Positions 45,210 to 54,165 of a stretch of DNA of 64,000 nucleotides are shown piece after piece. Under the pieces are notes generated by a model. That model was given only the letters and a program-made list of their open reading frames with translations. It did not search any database and was not told the DNA's origin. The number at the start of each line of letters is the position of its first letter. Within the stretch, counting starts at the first letter, position 1. The stretch comes from Ahrensia sp. (GTDB taxonomy: Bacteria; Pseudomonadota; Alphaproteobacteria; Rhizobiales; Rhizobiaceae), in assembly GCA_002706335.1 (NCBI GenBank), contig PAKZ01000031.1, positions 1-64,000 on the forward strand, given 5' to 3'. The position numbers and the translations under genes are program-made.

Positions 45210-45264
45210 CTTGCGTTTCCGGTTCGCTTCGCGGCGTTCCTTAGCGCCGCCATGTCAAAGTTCA

Positions 45265-45301
45265 AAGAAAAACCCGCGTCTGGACCAGCCAGCGCGGGTT
45301 T
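45265..45301 (-). terminator. Intrinsic terminator between rplT and pheS
   Basis: AAACCCGCG (45270-45278) and CGCGGGTTT (45293-45301) pair over 9 bp; on the minus strand the hairpin is followed by a T-rich run (complement of 45265-45272). It lies 30 bases after the rplT stop and 56 bases before pheS. It ends the rpmI-rplT message or attenuates read-through into pheST. Confidence 0.85.
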
Positions 45302-45330
45302 CTCGTTTTCTTGTCTGAGAAAGCGCTGAC

Positions 45331-45732
45331 TTAGCGGACAGCGCTCTCAAACGCGTTCCGCGTCGTATCTTTCAGATAGGCGAGGGCTTCCTTCGCCTTG
45401 CCGACCAGCGCCTCGAAAGCCTGCGGCTCGTGGATCGCCATGTCGGACATGACCTTGCGGTCCATCTCGATGCCGGCCTTGTTCAGGCCGTCGATGAAAC
45501 GGCCATAGGTCAGGCCATGCTCGCGCACGGCGGCGTTGATGCGCTGGATCCACAACGAGCGGAAATTGCGCTTGCGCACCTTGCGGTCGCGATAGGCATA
45601 CTGCATCGACTTGTCGACGGCAGCCTTGGCGGTGCGAATGGTGTTCTTGCGGCGGCCGTAGAAGCCTTCCGCTTTCTTCAGAATTTTCTTGTGCTTGGCG
45701 TGGGCTGTCACGCCGCGTTTGACACGTGCCAT
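45331..45732 (-). CDS. rplT: Ribosomal protein L20
   Basis: A 133-residue, strongly basic 50S protein ([20 protein letters not shown]..., [41 protein letters not shown]). The N-terminal arm binds 23S rRNA early in assembly; the globular C-terminal part ([26 protein letters not shown]) also binds mRNA in species where L20 represses its own operon. It follows rpmI after 31 bases. Confidence 0.98.
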   Translation of the reverse strand: MARVKRGVTAHAKHKKILKKAEGFYGRRKNTIRTAKAAVDKSMQYAYRDRKVRKRNFRSLWIQRINAAVREHGLTYGRFIDGLNKAGIEMDRKVMSDMAIHEPQAFEALVGKAKEALAYLKDTTRNAFESAVR

Positions 45733-45763
45733 GGTCTAGTTCTCCTGGTTCGTTCGCGACGGC

Positions 45764-45964
45764 TCAATCGCCGTAAGGCATGAATTTCTTGACGATCTTC
45801 GCATCCTGATCCGACAGCACCATGGTGCCGCGCGCATCGCGGATGAACTTGTTGGACCGCTTGATCATGCCGTGACGCTTGCCAGCAGCAGCGACCTTGA
45901 CCTTGCCAGAGGCCGTGATCTTGAAGCGCTTCTTGACAGAAGCCTTCGTCTTCATCTTGGGCAT
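45764..45964 (-). CDS. rpmI: Ribosomal protein L35
   Basis: A 66-residue basic protein of the large subunit: [21 protein letters not shown] then [14 protein letters not shown]. The start at 45964 gives exactly the family N-terminus. Preceded by a 5' leader of about 155 bases below a good sigma-70 promoter at 46129-46157, leaving room for an L20-binding control structure. Confidence 0.98.
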   Translation of the reverse strand: MPKMKTKASVKKRFKITASGKVKVAAAGKRHGMIKRSNKFIRDARGTMVLSDQDAKIVKKFMPYGD

Positions 45965-46128
45965 TTTGCTCTCCGTTATTGTTCGCGCAATCGCCGTTTT
46001 CCGGGTCTCGGGACAAATCCGACTGCTGCATGAAATCCATGCAAAGCGGGCCCTGACCCAAACGATGTGCGCTGTTCTTGCATTCGGAACGGACACGGCA
46101 TGCCCTGCCGGACCGCTCGGGACGCGGT

Positions 46129-46157
46129 CGTATAGACTCGAAGTCCCGCAATTGCAA
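46129..46157 (-). promoter_or_regulatory. Sigma-70-type promoter upstream of rpmI-rplT
   Basis: On the minus strand, -35 TTGCAA (46152-46157) and -10 TATACG (46129-46134) have the ideal 17-base spacing. Transcription would start near 46122, giving a leader of about 155 nucleotides before rpmI. Since infC has its own terminator just upstream, rpmI-rplT appear to form a separate unit. Confidence 0.6.
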
Positions 46158-46290
46158 GCATCGGGTCGATTGCCGACGGTTCGACGAAAAGGACGCCGTC
46201 ACCCGCGACAAATTCACCGCAGCCAGCGCTCAGAGACCGTCGATCAGCGAAACTCCATACCGCTGTCGCAGAAAAGTCGGACAGCCGACC

Positions 46291-46322
46291 GCAAAGAAAG
46301 AAAAGGCGGCCCGAAGACCGCC
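46291..46322 (-). terminator. Intrinsic terminator of infC
   Basis: GGCGGCC and GGTCGCC-type arms at 46305-46322 form a 7-bp hairpin with a TTCG tetraloop (minus strand GGCGGTC-TTCG-GGCCGCC), followed by a T-rich run complementary to 46291-46304. It lies 30 bases after the infC stop. Confidence 0.85.
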
Positions 46323-46352
46323 CTTCTAAATCTCTCTTTTGGTCGCAACTGC

Positions 46353-46889
46353 CTAGCGCGGCGCGAGGACCATCATCATCTGGCGGCCTTCGAGCTTCGG
46401 CTCGGCTTCGACCTTTGCAATCGTCTCGGTGTCGCCCTTGACCTTCTGGAGGAGCTCCATGCCGAGATTCTGGTGGGCCATTTCACGGCCGCGGAAGCGC
46501 AGCGTGACCTTGACCTTGTCGCCTTCGTCGAAGAAGCGGCGCATTGCCTTCATCTTCACCTCATAGTCATGGGTGTCGATGTTGGGACGCATCTTGATCT
46601 CCTTGATCTCGACGGTCTTCTGCTTCTTGCGCGCGGCGGCGGCTTTTTTCTGCGATTCGTATTTCAGCTTGCCCAGATCGACGATCTTGGCGACGGGCGG
46701 ATTGGCGTTCGGAACAATCAGAACAAGATCCAGACCGGCTTCCTCTGCACGCTGCAGGGCTTCGGCGGTATCTGTCACGCCGTGGTTCTGTCCTTCGGCG
46801 TCGATCAGCTGGATCTGGGGGTCGCGGATGTCGCGATTGGCGGTGGGGCCTGTTTTTTGGGCCGGAGGGGCCCGGAATGGACGGCGAAT
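46353..46889 (-). CDS. infC: Translation initiation factor IF-3 (ATT start)
   Basis: A 178-residue IF-3, which monitors start-codon pairing and keeps 30S and 50S subunits apart. The family N-terminus (R-R-P-F-R-A-P then [17 protein letters not shown]) is only reached from an ATT at 46889, preceded by AGGAG (46899-46903) nine bases upstream. An ATT start is the known autoregulation device of infC: IF-3 itself rejects non-AUG starts. The N domain is followed by the linker [20 protein letters not shown] and the C domain ([40 protein letters not shown]). Without the ATT start the protein would lose 37 residues. Confidence 0.95.
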   Translation of the reverse strand: MRRPFRAPPAQKTGPTANRDIRDPQIQLIDAEGQNHGVTDTAEALQRAEEAGLDLVLIVPNANPPVAKIVDLGKLKYESQKKAAAARKKQKTVEIKEIKMRPNIDTHDYEVKMKAMRRFFDEGDKVKVTLRFRGREMAHQNLGMELLQKVKGDTETIAKVEAEPKLEGRQMMMVLAPR

Positions 46890-46962
46890 GGTCGTTGTCT
46901 CCTGTGTCGTTTCTCTACGGGTTCAACCGGAAGTTCGCGCAATGTCGGTATTCGCGGCGACG

Positions 46963-46968
46963 AGTCAA
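46963..46968 (-). promoter_or_regulatory. Candidate -35 box of the infC promoter
   Basis: TTGACT on the minus strand at 46963-46968, 74 bases before the infC start codon, matches the -35 consensus at five of six positions. The corresponding -10 region (about 46940-46946) is poor, so the promoter assignment is tentative. Confidence 0.3.
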
Positions 46969-47069
46969 TAGCATGGCTGTCCAGAAAAATCATCATCCGG
47001 CGCATCACGGGCTTCACATTGCCTTTCATGGCGCGCAATACACCGCCGCGAAAACCGGAAAGGACCGAA

Positions 47070-47852
47070 ATGAGCGACAAACCCGAAATGCTTGATGTTT
47101 CCGGCACGCAGATCGCCGTGCGGCACCGGTCCGGCGGCAATCCGGGTCTCGTCTGGCTCGGCGGCTACCGGTCAGACATGCTCGGCACCAAGGCGGAGCG
47201 GCTGGACGCGCTGGCAGGCGAACTGGGCCTCGCCTATACGCGGCACGATTATTCCGGCCATGGCGAATCGGGCGGCGAATTCACCGACGGCACGATCTCG
47301 GCTTGGCTCGCCCAGAGCATCGCGGTGTTCGAGCAATATACCAGCGGTCCGCAGATCCTGATCGGCTCGTCGATGGGCGGCTGGATCGCGCTGCGCATGG
47401 TGCAGGAGCTGAACAAGGGCGCTACGGATGACAGGATCGCGGGGCTGGTGCTGCTGGCGCCGGCACCGGATTTCACAGTCGAGCTGATGGAGCCGGAACT
47501 GACCGATGCGCAACGCGCCGATCTCGACCAGAAAGGCTATTTCGAGGAGTTCAGCGAATATTCGCCGGACGATCCGAACATCTTCACCAAAGCCTTTTTC
47601 GATGACGGGCGGAAAAACCGCGTGCTCACCGAGCCGCTCGATACCTATTGCCCGGTCCACATCCTGCAGGGCATGGCCGATCCCGACGTTCCTTATGCCC
47701 ACGCACAGAAGCTGATGGAGTTTCTCGGCAAGGACGATGCGACGCTGACGCTGGTCAAGGACGGAGATCACCGCCTGTCGCGGCCGCAGGATCTCGACCT
47801 GCTCGCGCGAACCGTCGCGGCAATGGCCGAACGCGTCCGAAAGGACGGTTGA
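47070..47852 (+). CDS. Alpha/beta hydrolase
   Basis: A 260-residue serine hydrolase of the alpha/beta fold: LVWLGGYRSDML (oxyanion loop), YTRHDYSGHGESGGEFTDGTI, nucleophile elbow ILIGSSMGGWIALRM (G-x-S-x-G), VHILQGMADPDVPYAHA (Asp) and VKDGDHRLSRPQDL (His). It resembles the BphD/ABHD10-like acyl or depalmitoylating hydrolases by length and G-S-S-M-G-G; the substrate is unknown. Its stop overlaps the transporter ATG (TGATG), so the two form an operon divergent from infC. Confidence 0.9.
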   Translation: MSDKPEMLDVSGTQIAVRHRSGGNPGLVWLGGYRSDMLGTKAERLDALAGELGLAYTRHDYSGHGESGGEFTDGTISAWLAQSIAVFEQYTSGPQILIGSSMGGWIALRMVQELNKGATDDRIAGLVLLAPAPDFTVELMEPELTDAQRADLDQKGYFEEFSEYSPDDPNIFTKAFFDDGRKNRVLTEPLDTYCPVHILQGMADPDVPYAHAQKLMEFLGKDDATLTLVKDGDHRLSRPQDLDLLARTVAAMAERVRKDG

Positions 47853-49003
47853 TGCGCCTGTCGCTCGCGACCAACGCTGTGGTCGCGGCACTGATCGGTT
47901 TCGCCGTGACGCTGCCGCTGATCTTTCAGGCCGGCAAGGCAATCGGCGCGAGCGACGTCCAGACGGCGATGTTCGTCACGGTCTCCTGTTTCGCGGTGGC
48001 CATTGAATCGGCCTATCTGTCCTGGCGATACAAGATCCCCGTCGTCTGCGCCTTCTCGACCGCCGGGCTGGCGCTCATCGGTGCGAGCGACGGCTTCACA
48101 ATCTCAGACGCGGCGGGGGCGCTGATCGCGACAGGCCTGATGATTGCCGTGACGGGGCTGGTACGACCGTTCACGACACTGGTGGCGAAAATTCCCGGCG
48201 GCATCGCGGCGGGCATGCTGGCGGGCGTGTTGTTGCCGTTCGTGCTCGGCGCGGCGCGGGCGGGACAGGCCGATCCGGGCCTCGTGCTGCCGCTGACAGT
48301 GCTCTATTTCGCGGTTCGGCTGTGGAACGGCGCCTATGCGATCCTCGCCGTGCTCGCCGCCGGCATCGCGATGTCGGTCTTCGGCGGGGCGACACTCGCC
48401 TTGCCCGCGCCGGGCATGCCGGAATTCGAACTCCTCATGCCCACGCTCTCGCTGCCGTCGTTGATCGGGATCGCGATCCCGCTTTATCTCGTCACCATGG
48501 CCTCGCAGAACCTGCCCGGCCTCGCCGTGCTGCGCGCCGACGGATACGCACCGCCGGCGGGGCCGCTGATTGCCGTGACGGGCATCCTGTCGACGATTTC
48601 AGGACTGTTCGCGGCGATCACCACCAATCTCGCCGCCATCACCGCGGCGATCTGCACCGGGCCGGACACGCATCCCGATCCGGCGCGTCGCTGGATTACC
48701 GGTCTGTGGTACGGGGTGTGCTACGCCTTGATCGGCCTGTTCGGCGTATCGCTGGTGGCAATCGTCACGGTTTTGCCGTCCGTACTGATCGCATTGGTGG
48801 TCGGGTTGGGGCTGCTCAACCCGCTGATCAACGCGACGATGATCGCCATGAAAGACGAGGATGAGCGCGTGCCGGCGATGACGACGCTCATCGTGACGGC
48901 TTCCGGGGTGGCCTTTTTCGGCATCGGATCGGCTTTCTGGGGCCTCGTAGCGGGTCTCACAATATTTTTTTCATCGCGTCCCGTGTGGAGAAAACTCCAG
49001 TGA
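47852..49003 (+). CDS. BenE-family (benzoate/H+ symporter-like) transporter
   Basis: A 383-residue protein with about twelve transmembrane helices. BenE family features: YKIPVVCAFSTAGLALIGA near the start, PGGIAAGMLAGVLLPFVLG, PLYLVTMASQNLPGLAVLRADGY and AAITTNLAAITAAICTG. Family members import aromatic acids such as benzoate, but no benzoate-degradation genes are nearby, so the substrate is open. Translationally coupled to the hydrolase upstream, which suggests uptake and hydrolysis of one compound. Confidence 0.9.
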   Translation: MRLSLATNAVVAALIGFAVTLPLIFQAGKAIGASDVQTAMFVTVSCFAVAIESAYLSWRYKIPVVCAFSTAGLALIGASDGFTISDAAGALIATGLMIAVTGLVRPFTTLVAKIPGGIAAGMLAGVLLPFVLGAARAGQADPGLVLPLTVLYFAVRLWNGAYAILAVLAAGIAMSVFGGATLALPAPGMPEFELLMPTLSLPSLIGIAIPLYLVTMASQNLPGLAVLRADGYAPPAGPLIAVTGILSTISGLFAAITTNLAAITAAICTGPDTHPDPARRWITGLWYGVCYALIGLFGVSLVAIVTVLPSVLIALVVGLGLLNPLINATMIAMKDEDERVPAMTTLIVTASGVAFFGIGSAFWGLVAGLTIFFSSRPVWRKLQ

Positions 49004-49118
49004 GTCGCCTCCGGAAGCCCGGAACTCCGGGCTTTCCGGCTTGCAAAGCGATTTCGCGATACCCACCTCGGTAGCAGGCAGCGACGACCGCCGCCTTTTT
49101 ACTCGAAAGGGGTAGCGA

Positions 49119-49586
49119 ATGACACATACCGCAATGATCCGGCCGGCTTGGACGCCCGCGACGATCGCGCTGATGGTTCTGGGTTTCATCATCTTCTGGC
49201 CGCTCGGCCTGGCGATGCTGGCCTATATCCTGTGGGGCGACCGCCTCGATGAATTCAAGAGGGACGTGAACATGAAAACCGACGAAGTTTTCCGGGGCTG
49301 CAGCGGGATCGGCCGCAAGCGCCGCCACCGGGACAACCACTTCCATGCCCGTACCGGCAATGTGGCCTTCGACGACTGGCGCGAAGGGGAACTGAAGCGC
49401 CTGGAAGAAGAGCGCCGCAAGCTCGACACGATGCGCGAGGAGTTCGACTCCTACATGCGCGAACTGCGCCGGGCGAAGGACCAGGAAGAGTTCGACCGCT
49501 TCATGCGCGACCGAAAGAACCGCCCGAACGGCGACAATGGCGACAACAACGGCCCCTCTGTGCCGAATGTCACAGACTGGAGCTAA
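49119..49586 (+). CDS. DUF2852 membrane protein
   Basis: A 155-residue protein: an N-terminal hydrophobic hairpin (about 13-40, ATIALMVLGFIIFWPLGLAMLAYILWG) with the family WPLG-x-x-x-L-x-Y motif, a basic loop, and a C-terminal coiled coil (LKRLEEERRKLDTMREEFDSYMRELRRAKDQEEFDRFMRDR) with an Asn/Asp/Gly-rich tail. DUF2852 is restricted to alphaproteobacteria as I recall; function unknown. It has its own strong terminator. Confidence 0.9.
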   Translation: MTHTAMIRPAWTPATIALMVLGFIIFWPLGLAMLAYILWGDRLDEFKRDVNMKTDEVFRGCSGIGRKRRHRDNHFHARTGNVAFDDWREGELKRLEEERRKLDTMREEFDSYMRELRRAKDQEEFDRFMRDRKNRPNGDNGDNNGPSVPNVTDWS

Positions 49587-49638
49587 GCTTCGAGCCTAAA
49601 ACATGGTCTGACCTCCAAACTGACCTCCCCCAAGGCTC

Positions 49639-49674
49639 GGCCCGCGGTTTTTCGAAACCGCGGGCCTTTTCTTT
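49639..49674 (+). terminator. Strong intrinsic terminator of DUF2852 gene
   Basis: GGCCCGCGGTTT (49639-49650) and AAACCGCGGGCC (49655-49666) pair perfectly over 12 bp around a TTCG tetraloop, followed by TTTTCTTT. It lies 52 bases after the DUF2852 stop and also insulates the convergent MFS gene that ends at 49686. Confidence 0.9.
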
Positions 49675-49685
49675 GACCGATGCGC

Positions 49686-50843
49686 TCAACCTTTCCGGGC
49701 CGGCACGCCGCGCAGGACGGCAAGGGTGATCGCCTCGACGGCCATGAGCAGACACAGCACCCAGTACCCGCCTTCGACGATCATCCGGTCGACGGTCCCG
49801 ATCATCATCGGCCCCAACACGTAGCCAAAGCCCCAGGCCAGGTAGTAGGCGCTGGAGACCGTGCCTTTCAGATGCTGCGGCGCGCTGTCGTTCAGCTTCG
49901 CCAGAGAGGCAACGCAGAAAACTCCGAGGCCGAAGCTGGAGATCGCGAGGCTCACAAAGGTCGCCGGCATCAGGAGCGTCGCGACCAGGCCCAGCGCAGC
50001 GAGGGTCAGACCGCCTATCATGAAGCCGTCACGGCCATAGCGGTCCGTCAGGGGTCCTGCGACGAGCTGCGACAGGCCAATCCCGGCATAGAAGACGGAG
50101 AAGAACACGCCGATTTCCTTTGGCCCAAGGCCCCGGAGCGACCCGATCGTGACCGGAAGGACCGTGAGAGACGCGCCATAGGCGGCGCCGTAAAGCACGA
50201 TCCCCGCGAGCACGACGAGGGACGGCCGATGGGAGAACAGCCGAAGCGCGTCACGCAAGCCCGGACGCGCGGTCCTTTCGGCAAGCCGTGCGGCATTCAT
50301 ACCGGGAAGGAACGCAGTCAGGACCGCGGCGCCGGCGATACAAAAAGCCGAGAACAACAGGAAGGGCCGTCCGCCTGCCCCGGAAGGGTCGACCATCAGG
50401 CCGATCAGCGGTCCGATCGTCAGGCCCGCATGGATCGCAGCGTTGTAGATGCCGATCGCCCGGCCTTTCGCGCTTGGATAGGCCAGCGACAGGACTGCGG
50501 GGCCGAGCGCCCAGATCGGCGCCTCCCCCAGTCCTTGTACGATGCGGCCGAGATAGATCTGTACCGCGGTTTGCGAAAAATAGAAGGCAATTCCGGCGGC
50601 GGCGCAAAGGAGATAGCCAGCGACGAGGAGCGGCTTTGCTCCGTTGCGGTCCGCCAGCAATCCGACGGGCAGTTGGGCGAGCAAATAGGCAATCGCAAAG
50701 ACGGAGGCGACGAGGCCGACGCTTTCCAGGCTGCCGGTCTGATCATGCACCCTTTGCGGCAGGAGCGGGACGATCATCCCGACGCCGATCATCAGCAGCG
50801 TCGCCGCCGCGCTCAATGCGATAATGGTTCTGTTTCCAGCCAT
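49686..50843 (-). CDS. MFS transporter
   Basis: A 385-residue major facilitator with twelve predicted helices. The first-half signature (LPVGLLADRNGAKPLLVAGYLL, the G-x-x-x-D-R/K-x-G-x-K pattern) and the corresponding second-half loop (LVAGPLTDRYGRDGFMIGG) are present. The general layout is like drug:H+ antiporters of the DHA1 type. Substrate unknown. Monocistronic, convergent with DUF2852. Confidence 0.9.
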   Translation of the reverse strand: MAGNRTIIALSAAATLLMIGVGMIVPLLPQRVHDQTGSLESVGLVASVFAIAYLLAQLPVGLLADRNGAKPLLVAGYLLCAAAGIAFYFSQTAVQIYLGRIVQGLGEAPIWALGPAVLSLAYPSAKGRAIGIYNAAIHAGLTIGPLIGLMVDPSGAGGRPFLLFSAFCIAGAAVLTAFLPGMNAARLAERTARPGLRDALRLFSHRPSLVVLAGIVLYGAAYGASLTVLPVTIGSLRGLGPKEIGVFFSVFYAGIGLSQLVAGPLTDRYGRDGFMIGGLTLAALGLVATLLMPATFVSLAISSFGLGVFCVASLAKLNDSAPQHLKGTVSSAYYLAWGFGYVLGPMMIGTVDRMIVEGGYWVLCLLMAVEAITLAVLRGVPARKG

Positions 50844-51228
50844 GACAGACTGACCTCTCGAAGATGCGAGATCGGCGGCGGGCCGGCTTCCGGCCGGCGG
50901 ATTGGCCGCGGATTCGCGAAAATACAGGATCCGAGAGATCGACCGGAAACGCTATCGGCCGAGATTCGCGACGCGAACCCGAACCGACCCGGCAACCTCC
51001 CGACGTCAGGGACTGCATGCGGCCGAAACCGCATCGCGGTCCTCAGAGCGCGGAAGGCGGAGGAGGCGCGACGGTAAAGAAGGCGGCGTTTCGTATATGC
51101 ATCGGAGTCGGGTCCGTTCGAGACATGACGCGGAACACGTCGCGGCAACTATGCTGCGCAAAAGATCCGCATGCAATCGCCGCCAGAATTTTTATCCACC
51201 CGCCGCGAGAATCGGCTAAATCGCCTGC
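50844..51228. other. Intergenic stretch between MFS and YgjP-type genes
   Basis: These 385 bases separate the divergent genes at 50843 and 51229. Open frames exist on both strands but none has a ribosome binding site or protein-like composition (Arg/Pro/Ser-rich translations typical of out-of-frame GC-rich DNA). It should contain the promoters of both neighbours; no clear pair of boxes or repeat was found. Confidence 0.4.
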
Positions 51229-51984
51229 ATGGCATTCGGTTTCGCGCGCAGAAAACCCGCTAAAGCGGACGGCCCCGCCGTGGAGGACCTGACCCACGAT
51301 GTGGGCGGGCGGAGCCTGCCGTTGCGCGTCTCCGAAAATCCGCGCGCCCGGCGGCTGACGCTGCGCATCAAGCCCGGCGCGCGGGGGCTGACCGTGACAA
51401 CCCCCGTCGGTGTTCCGATGCTGGAGGTGGAACGGTTTCTCTATCGCAACCGGGCCTGGCTGGAAGAAAAGCTCGAAAAGGCGCCTGACCGGCCGGAAGT
51501 GCGTCCGGGCATCAAGATCCCGATCCGCGGCGTCAACCACGAGATCGTTCATGAGCCGGGCCGGGGCGTCATCGAGGCGGTGCGCAATGCCGACGGCGCG
51601 AGGCTGATCGTGCGCGGCGAGCGCATCCATCTGCCGCGCAGGGTCGCCGATTTTCTCAAGAAGGAAGCCAAGGCCGAGATCGGCGCGCTGGTCGAAAAGC
51701 ACGCCAAAACGGTGAAGCGTCCGGTCAAGTCGATCCGCTACAAGGATACGGTGAGCCGCTGGGGCTCGTGTTCGTCGGAGGGGAACCTGTCGTTTTCCTG
51801 GCGCATCATGATGGCGCCGCGTCCGGTGATCGACTACCTCGTCGCCCACGAGGTGGCGCATCTCGTGCACATGAACCACGGGCCGAAATTCTGGGCGCTG
51901 TGCGAGGAACTCTGCCCCGACACCAAGCGCTGCAAGGCATGGCTTAAGAAGAACGGAAGCGCGTTGCAGGCGATCGGGTTCTGA
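51229..51984 (+). CDS. YgjP-like metallopeptidase (M48/DUF45)
   Basis: A 251-residue protein of the YgjP (UTP pyrophosphatase-like, formerly DUF45) family with the zinc motif HEVAH in VIDYLVAHEVAHLVHMNHGPKFW and the third ligand His within NHGPKF. It also has RAR-R-L-TLRIKPG, VSRWGSCSSEGNLSFSWRIMMAP. E. coli YgjP was reported to hydrolyse UTP; a proteolytic role is the alternative. It stands before trpF on the same strand with a 50-base gap. Confidence 0.9.
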   Translation: MAFGFARRKPAKADGPAVEDLTHDVGGRSLPLRVSENPRARRLTLRIKPGARGLTVTTPVGVPMLEVERFLYRNRAWLEEKLEKAPDRPEVRPGIKIPIRGVNHEIVHEPGRGVIEAVRNADGARLIVRGERIHLPRRVADFLKKEAKAEIGALVEKHAKTVKRPVKSIRYKDTVSRWGSCSSEGNLSFSWRIMMAPRPVIDYLVAHEVAHLVHMNHGPKFWALCEELCPDTKRCKAWLKKNGSALQAIGF

Positions 51985-52034
51985 AAGACCGCAATTTCCT
52001 CGACTCTTCGCCCCCGCGCCATTATCTCCACCGC

Positions 52035-52697
52035 ATGGCACTGGACATCAAAATTTGCGGCCTGAAGACGGAAGAAGCGGTGGACGCGGCGCTTGACGGC
52101 GGCGCGAACCATATCGGCTTCATTTTCTTCGAGAAAAGCCCGCGCCATGTCGACCGGCAGGTGGCGCGCGAGCTTGCCATGAGCGCGCGGCGACGGCTGG
52201 CCATTCCGGTTGCGGTGACGGTCGATGCGGACGACGCAACGCTGGCCGAGATCGTTGCGACAGTCGAGCCCGGCATGCTGCAGCTTCACGGCAAGGAAAA
52301 CCCGACCCGTGTCGCCGATATTCGGGCAAAATTCGGCTTGCCGGTCATGAAGGCGCTGTCGATCCGCGAGGCGGACGATCTGAAGGCTATCGAGCCCTAT
52401 TACGGCATTGCCGACCGGTTCCTGCTCGACGCCAAGCCGCCCAAGGGCTCCGACCTTCCCGGCGGAAACGGCGTTTCCTTCGACTGGTCGCTGCTGGGAG
52501 CGCTTGACGGCAAGACGAATTACATGCTTTCCGGGGGCCTCGACGCCGATAATGTCGGGGAGGCGCTGGCGATTTCGGGTGCAAAGGCCCTCGACGTATC
52601 GTCAGGCGTAGAAAGCGCCCCGGGCGTCAAAGACATCAACAGGATTGCCGCTTTCCTCAAAGCGGCGCGGGCGGCTGACGCCCGCAACGGGAGTTGA
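52035..52697 (+). CDS. trpF: Phosphoribosylanthranilate isomerase
   Basis: A 220-residue TIM-barrel enzyme of tryptophan synthesis. Features: [35 protein letters not shown] (catalytic Cys in KICG), [27 protein letters not shown] (catalytic Asp and phosphate contacts), [15 protein letters not shown] and [15 protein letters not shown]. It starts the trp cluster and ends two bases before the trpB ATG. Confidence 0.97.
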   Translation: MALDIKICGLKTEEAVDAALDGGANHIGFIFFEKSPRHVDRQVARELAMSARRRLAIPVAVTVDADDATLAEIVATVEPGMLQLHGKENPTRVADIRAKFGLPVMKALSIREADDLKAIEPYYGIADRFLLDAKPPKGSDLPGGNGVSFDWSLLGALDGKTNYMLSGGLDADNVGEALAISGAKALDVSSGVESAPGVKDINRIAAFLKAARAADARNGS

Positions 52698-52699
52698 CC

Positions 52700-53920
52700 A
52701 TGAACAAGCCGGCCGAACCGAATTCCTTCCGCACCGGACCGGACGAACAGGGCATGTTCGGCATTTTCGGCGGCCGCTTCGTCGCCGAAACGCTCATGCC
52801 ATTGATTCTGGACCTGCAGGCGCATTGGGACGAGGCGAAGAACGATCCCGCCTTCAAGGCCGAACTGGAAAACCTCAACACCCACTACACCGGCCGGCCG
52901 TCACCTCTATATTTTGCCGAGCGGCTGACGGAGCATCTCGGCGGCGCGAAGATCTATTTCAAGCGCGATGAGCTGAACCACACCGGCTCGCACAAGATCA
53001 ACAACTGCCTCGGTCAGATCCTCCTGGCGCGGCGCATGGGCAAGACCCGCATCATCGCCGAAACCGGCGCCGGCCAGCACGGCGTGGCCTCGGCGACCGT
53101 CTCGGCGCGTTTCGGCTTCCCTTGCCATGTCTATATGGGCGCAACCGACGTGGAACGGCAGGCGCCGGATGTGTTCCGCATGAAGCTGCTCGGGGCCGAG
53201 GGGACGCCTGTCACGTCGGGCCACGGCACGCTCAAGGACGCGATGAACGAGGCGCTGCGCGACTGGGTGACCAATGTCGAGGATACATATTACCTGATCG
53301 GGACCGCGGCTGGTCCGCATCCCTATCCGGAGATGGTGCGCGATTTCCAGTCGGTGATCGGCACTGAAACGAAAGAGCAGCTGATGGCGGCCGAAGGACG
53401 GCGGCCGGACATGATCGTTGCCGCGGTCGGCGGCGGCTCGAACGCGATCGGACTTTTCCACCCGTTCCTTGACGACAAGGACGTGCAAATCGTGGGCGTG
53501 GAAGCCGGCGGCAAGGGTCTGGAAGGCGAAGAGCATTGCGCTTCGTTGACAGCCGGGTCTCCCGGCGTTCTGCATGGCAACCGGACCTATCTTCTGCAAA
53601 ACAGCGACGGCCAGATCAAGGACGGCCACTCGATCTCGGCCGGACTCGACTATCCGGGCATCGGTCCGGAACATTCGTGGCTGAAAGAGAGCGGTCGCTG
53701 CGAATATGTGCCGATCATGGATGACGAGGCGCTGGAAGCCTTCCAGCTTCTGACGCGGCTCGAGGGCATCATTCCCGCACTCGAACCCGCCCACGCGCTG
53801 GCCGAGGTCATCAAGCGCGCGCCGAAGATGGGCAAGGACCAGATCATTGTGATGAACCTGTGCGGACGCGGCGACAAGGACGTGTTTACGGTCGGCAAGA
53901 TCCTGGGACACGATCTGTGA
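52700..53920 (+). CDS. trpB: Tryptophan synthase beta chain
   Basis: A 406-residue PLP enzyme joining indole and serine. The ATG at 52700 is used (TTG at 52694 overlaps trpF). Motifs: [49 protein letters not shown] (PLP lysine in HTGSHK), [16 protein letters not shown] and [11 protein letters not shown] (PLP phosphate). It works with TrpA in an alpha2-beta2 complex that channels indole. Its stop overlaps the GTG of the next gene. Confidence 0.98.
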   Translation: MNKPAEPNSFRTGPDEQGMFGIFGGRFVAETLMPLILDLQAHWDEAKNDPAFKAELENLNTHYTGRPSPLYFAERLTEHLGGAKIYFKRDELNHTGSHKINNCLGQILLARRMGKTRIIAETGAGQHGVASATVSARFGFPCHVYMGATDVERQAPDVFRMKLLGAEGTPVTSGHGTLKDAMNEALRDWVTNVEDTYYLIGTAAGPHPYPEMVRDFQSVIGTETKEQLMAAEGRRPDMIVAAVGGGSNAIGLFHPFLDDKDVQIVGVEAGGKGLEGEEHCASLTAGSPGVLHGNRTYLLQNSDGQIKDGHSISAGLDYPGIGPEHSWLKESGRCEYVPIMDDEALEAFQLLTRLEGIIPALEPAHALAEVIKRAPKMGKDQIIVMNLCGRGDKDVFTVGKILGHDL

Positions 53921-54165
53921 CCGCCTTCGAGATCTACCAGTCGAAGCAGAATCCGCTGCATTACGTGGCGATCGAGGAAGGCGACAGCCGGGAAAACGCC
54001 GAAGGCGTGCGCACCAGCCAGAACCTGCAGTTCCTCACCCGCGTGCCGGACGACGGCGAACCGCGCATCGCCTTCGATCCGAAGGAAGCGGTGTCGCGGA
54101 TCGCCAAATACGGCTTCTATGCCTTCAACGTGACGATCACCATCCGGGAGTCTGCGGACGGATGA
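53917..54165 (+). CDS. Small uncharacterised protein in the trp cluster
   Basis: An 82-residue protein with a GTG start overlapping the trpB stop (GTGA). The sequence ([21 protein letters not shown]..., [38 protein letters not shown]) reads as a compact alpha/beta domain; I do not recognise the family. It overlaps the ArsC-like gene at its 3' end (ATGA), so trpB, this gene and the ArsC-like gene are a translationally coupled set. A link to tryptophan synthesis is suggested only by position. Confidence 0.75.
   Translation: MTAFEIYQSKQNPLHYVAIEEGDSRENAEGVRTSQNLQFLTRVPDDGEPRIAFDPKEAVSRIAKYGFYAFNVTITIRESADG

Noticed and set aside
45211-45330. Phe-rich leader peptide for pheST attenuation
   Set aside because: The only short frame before pheS on the minus strand has no run of Phe codons. 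The hairpin is better explained as a terminator.
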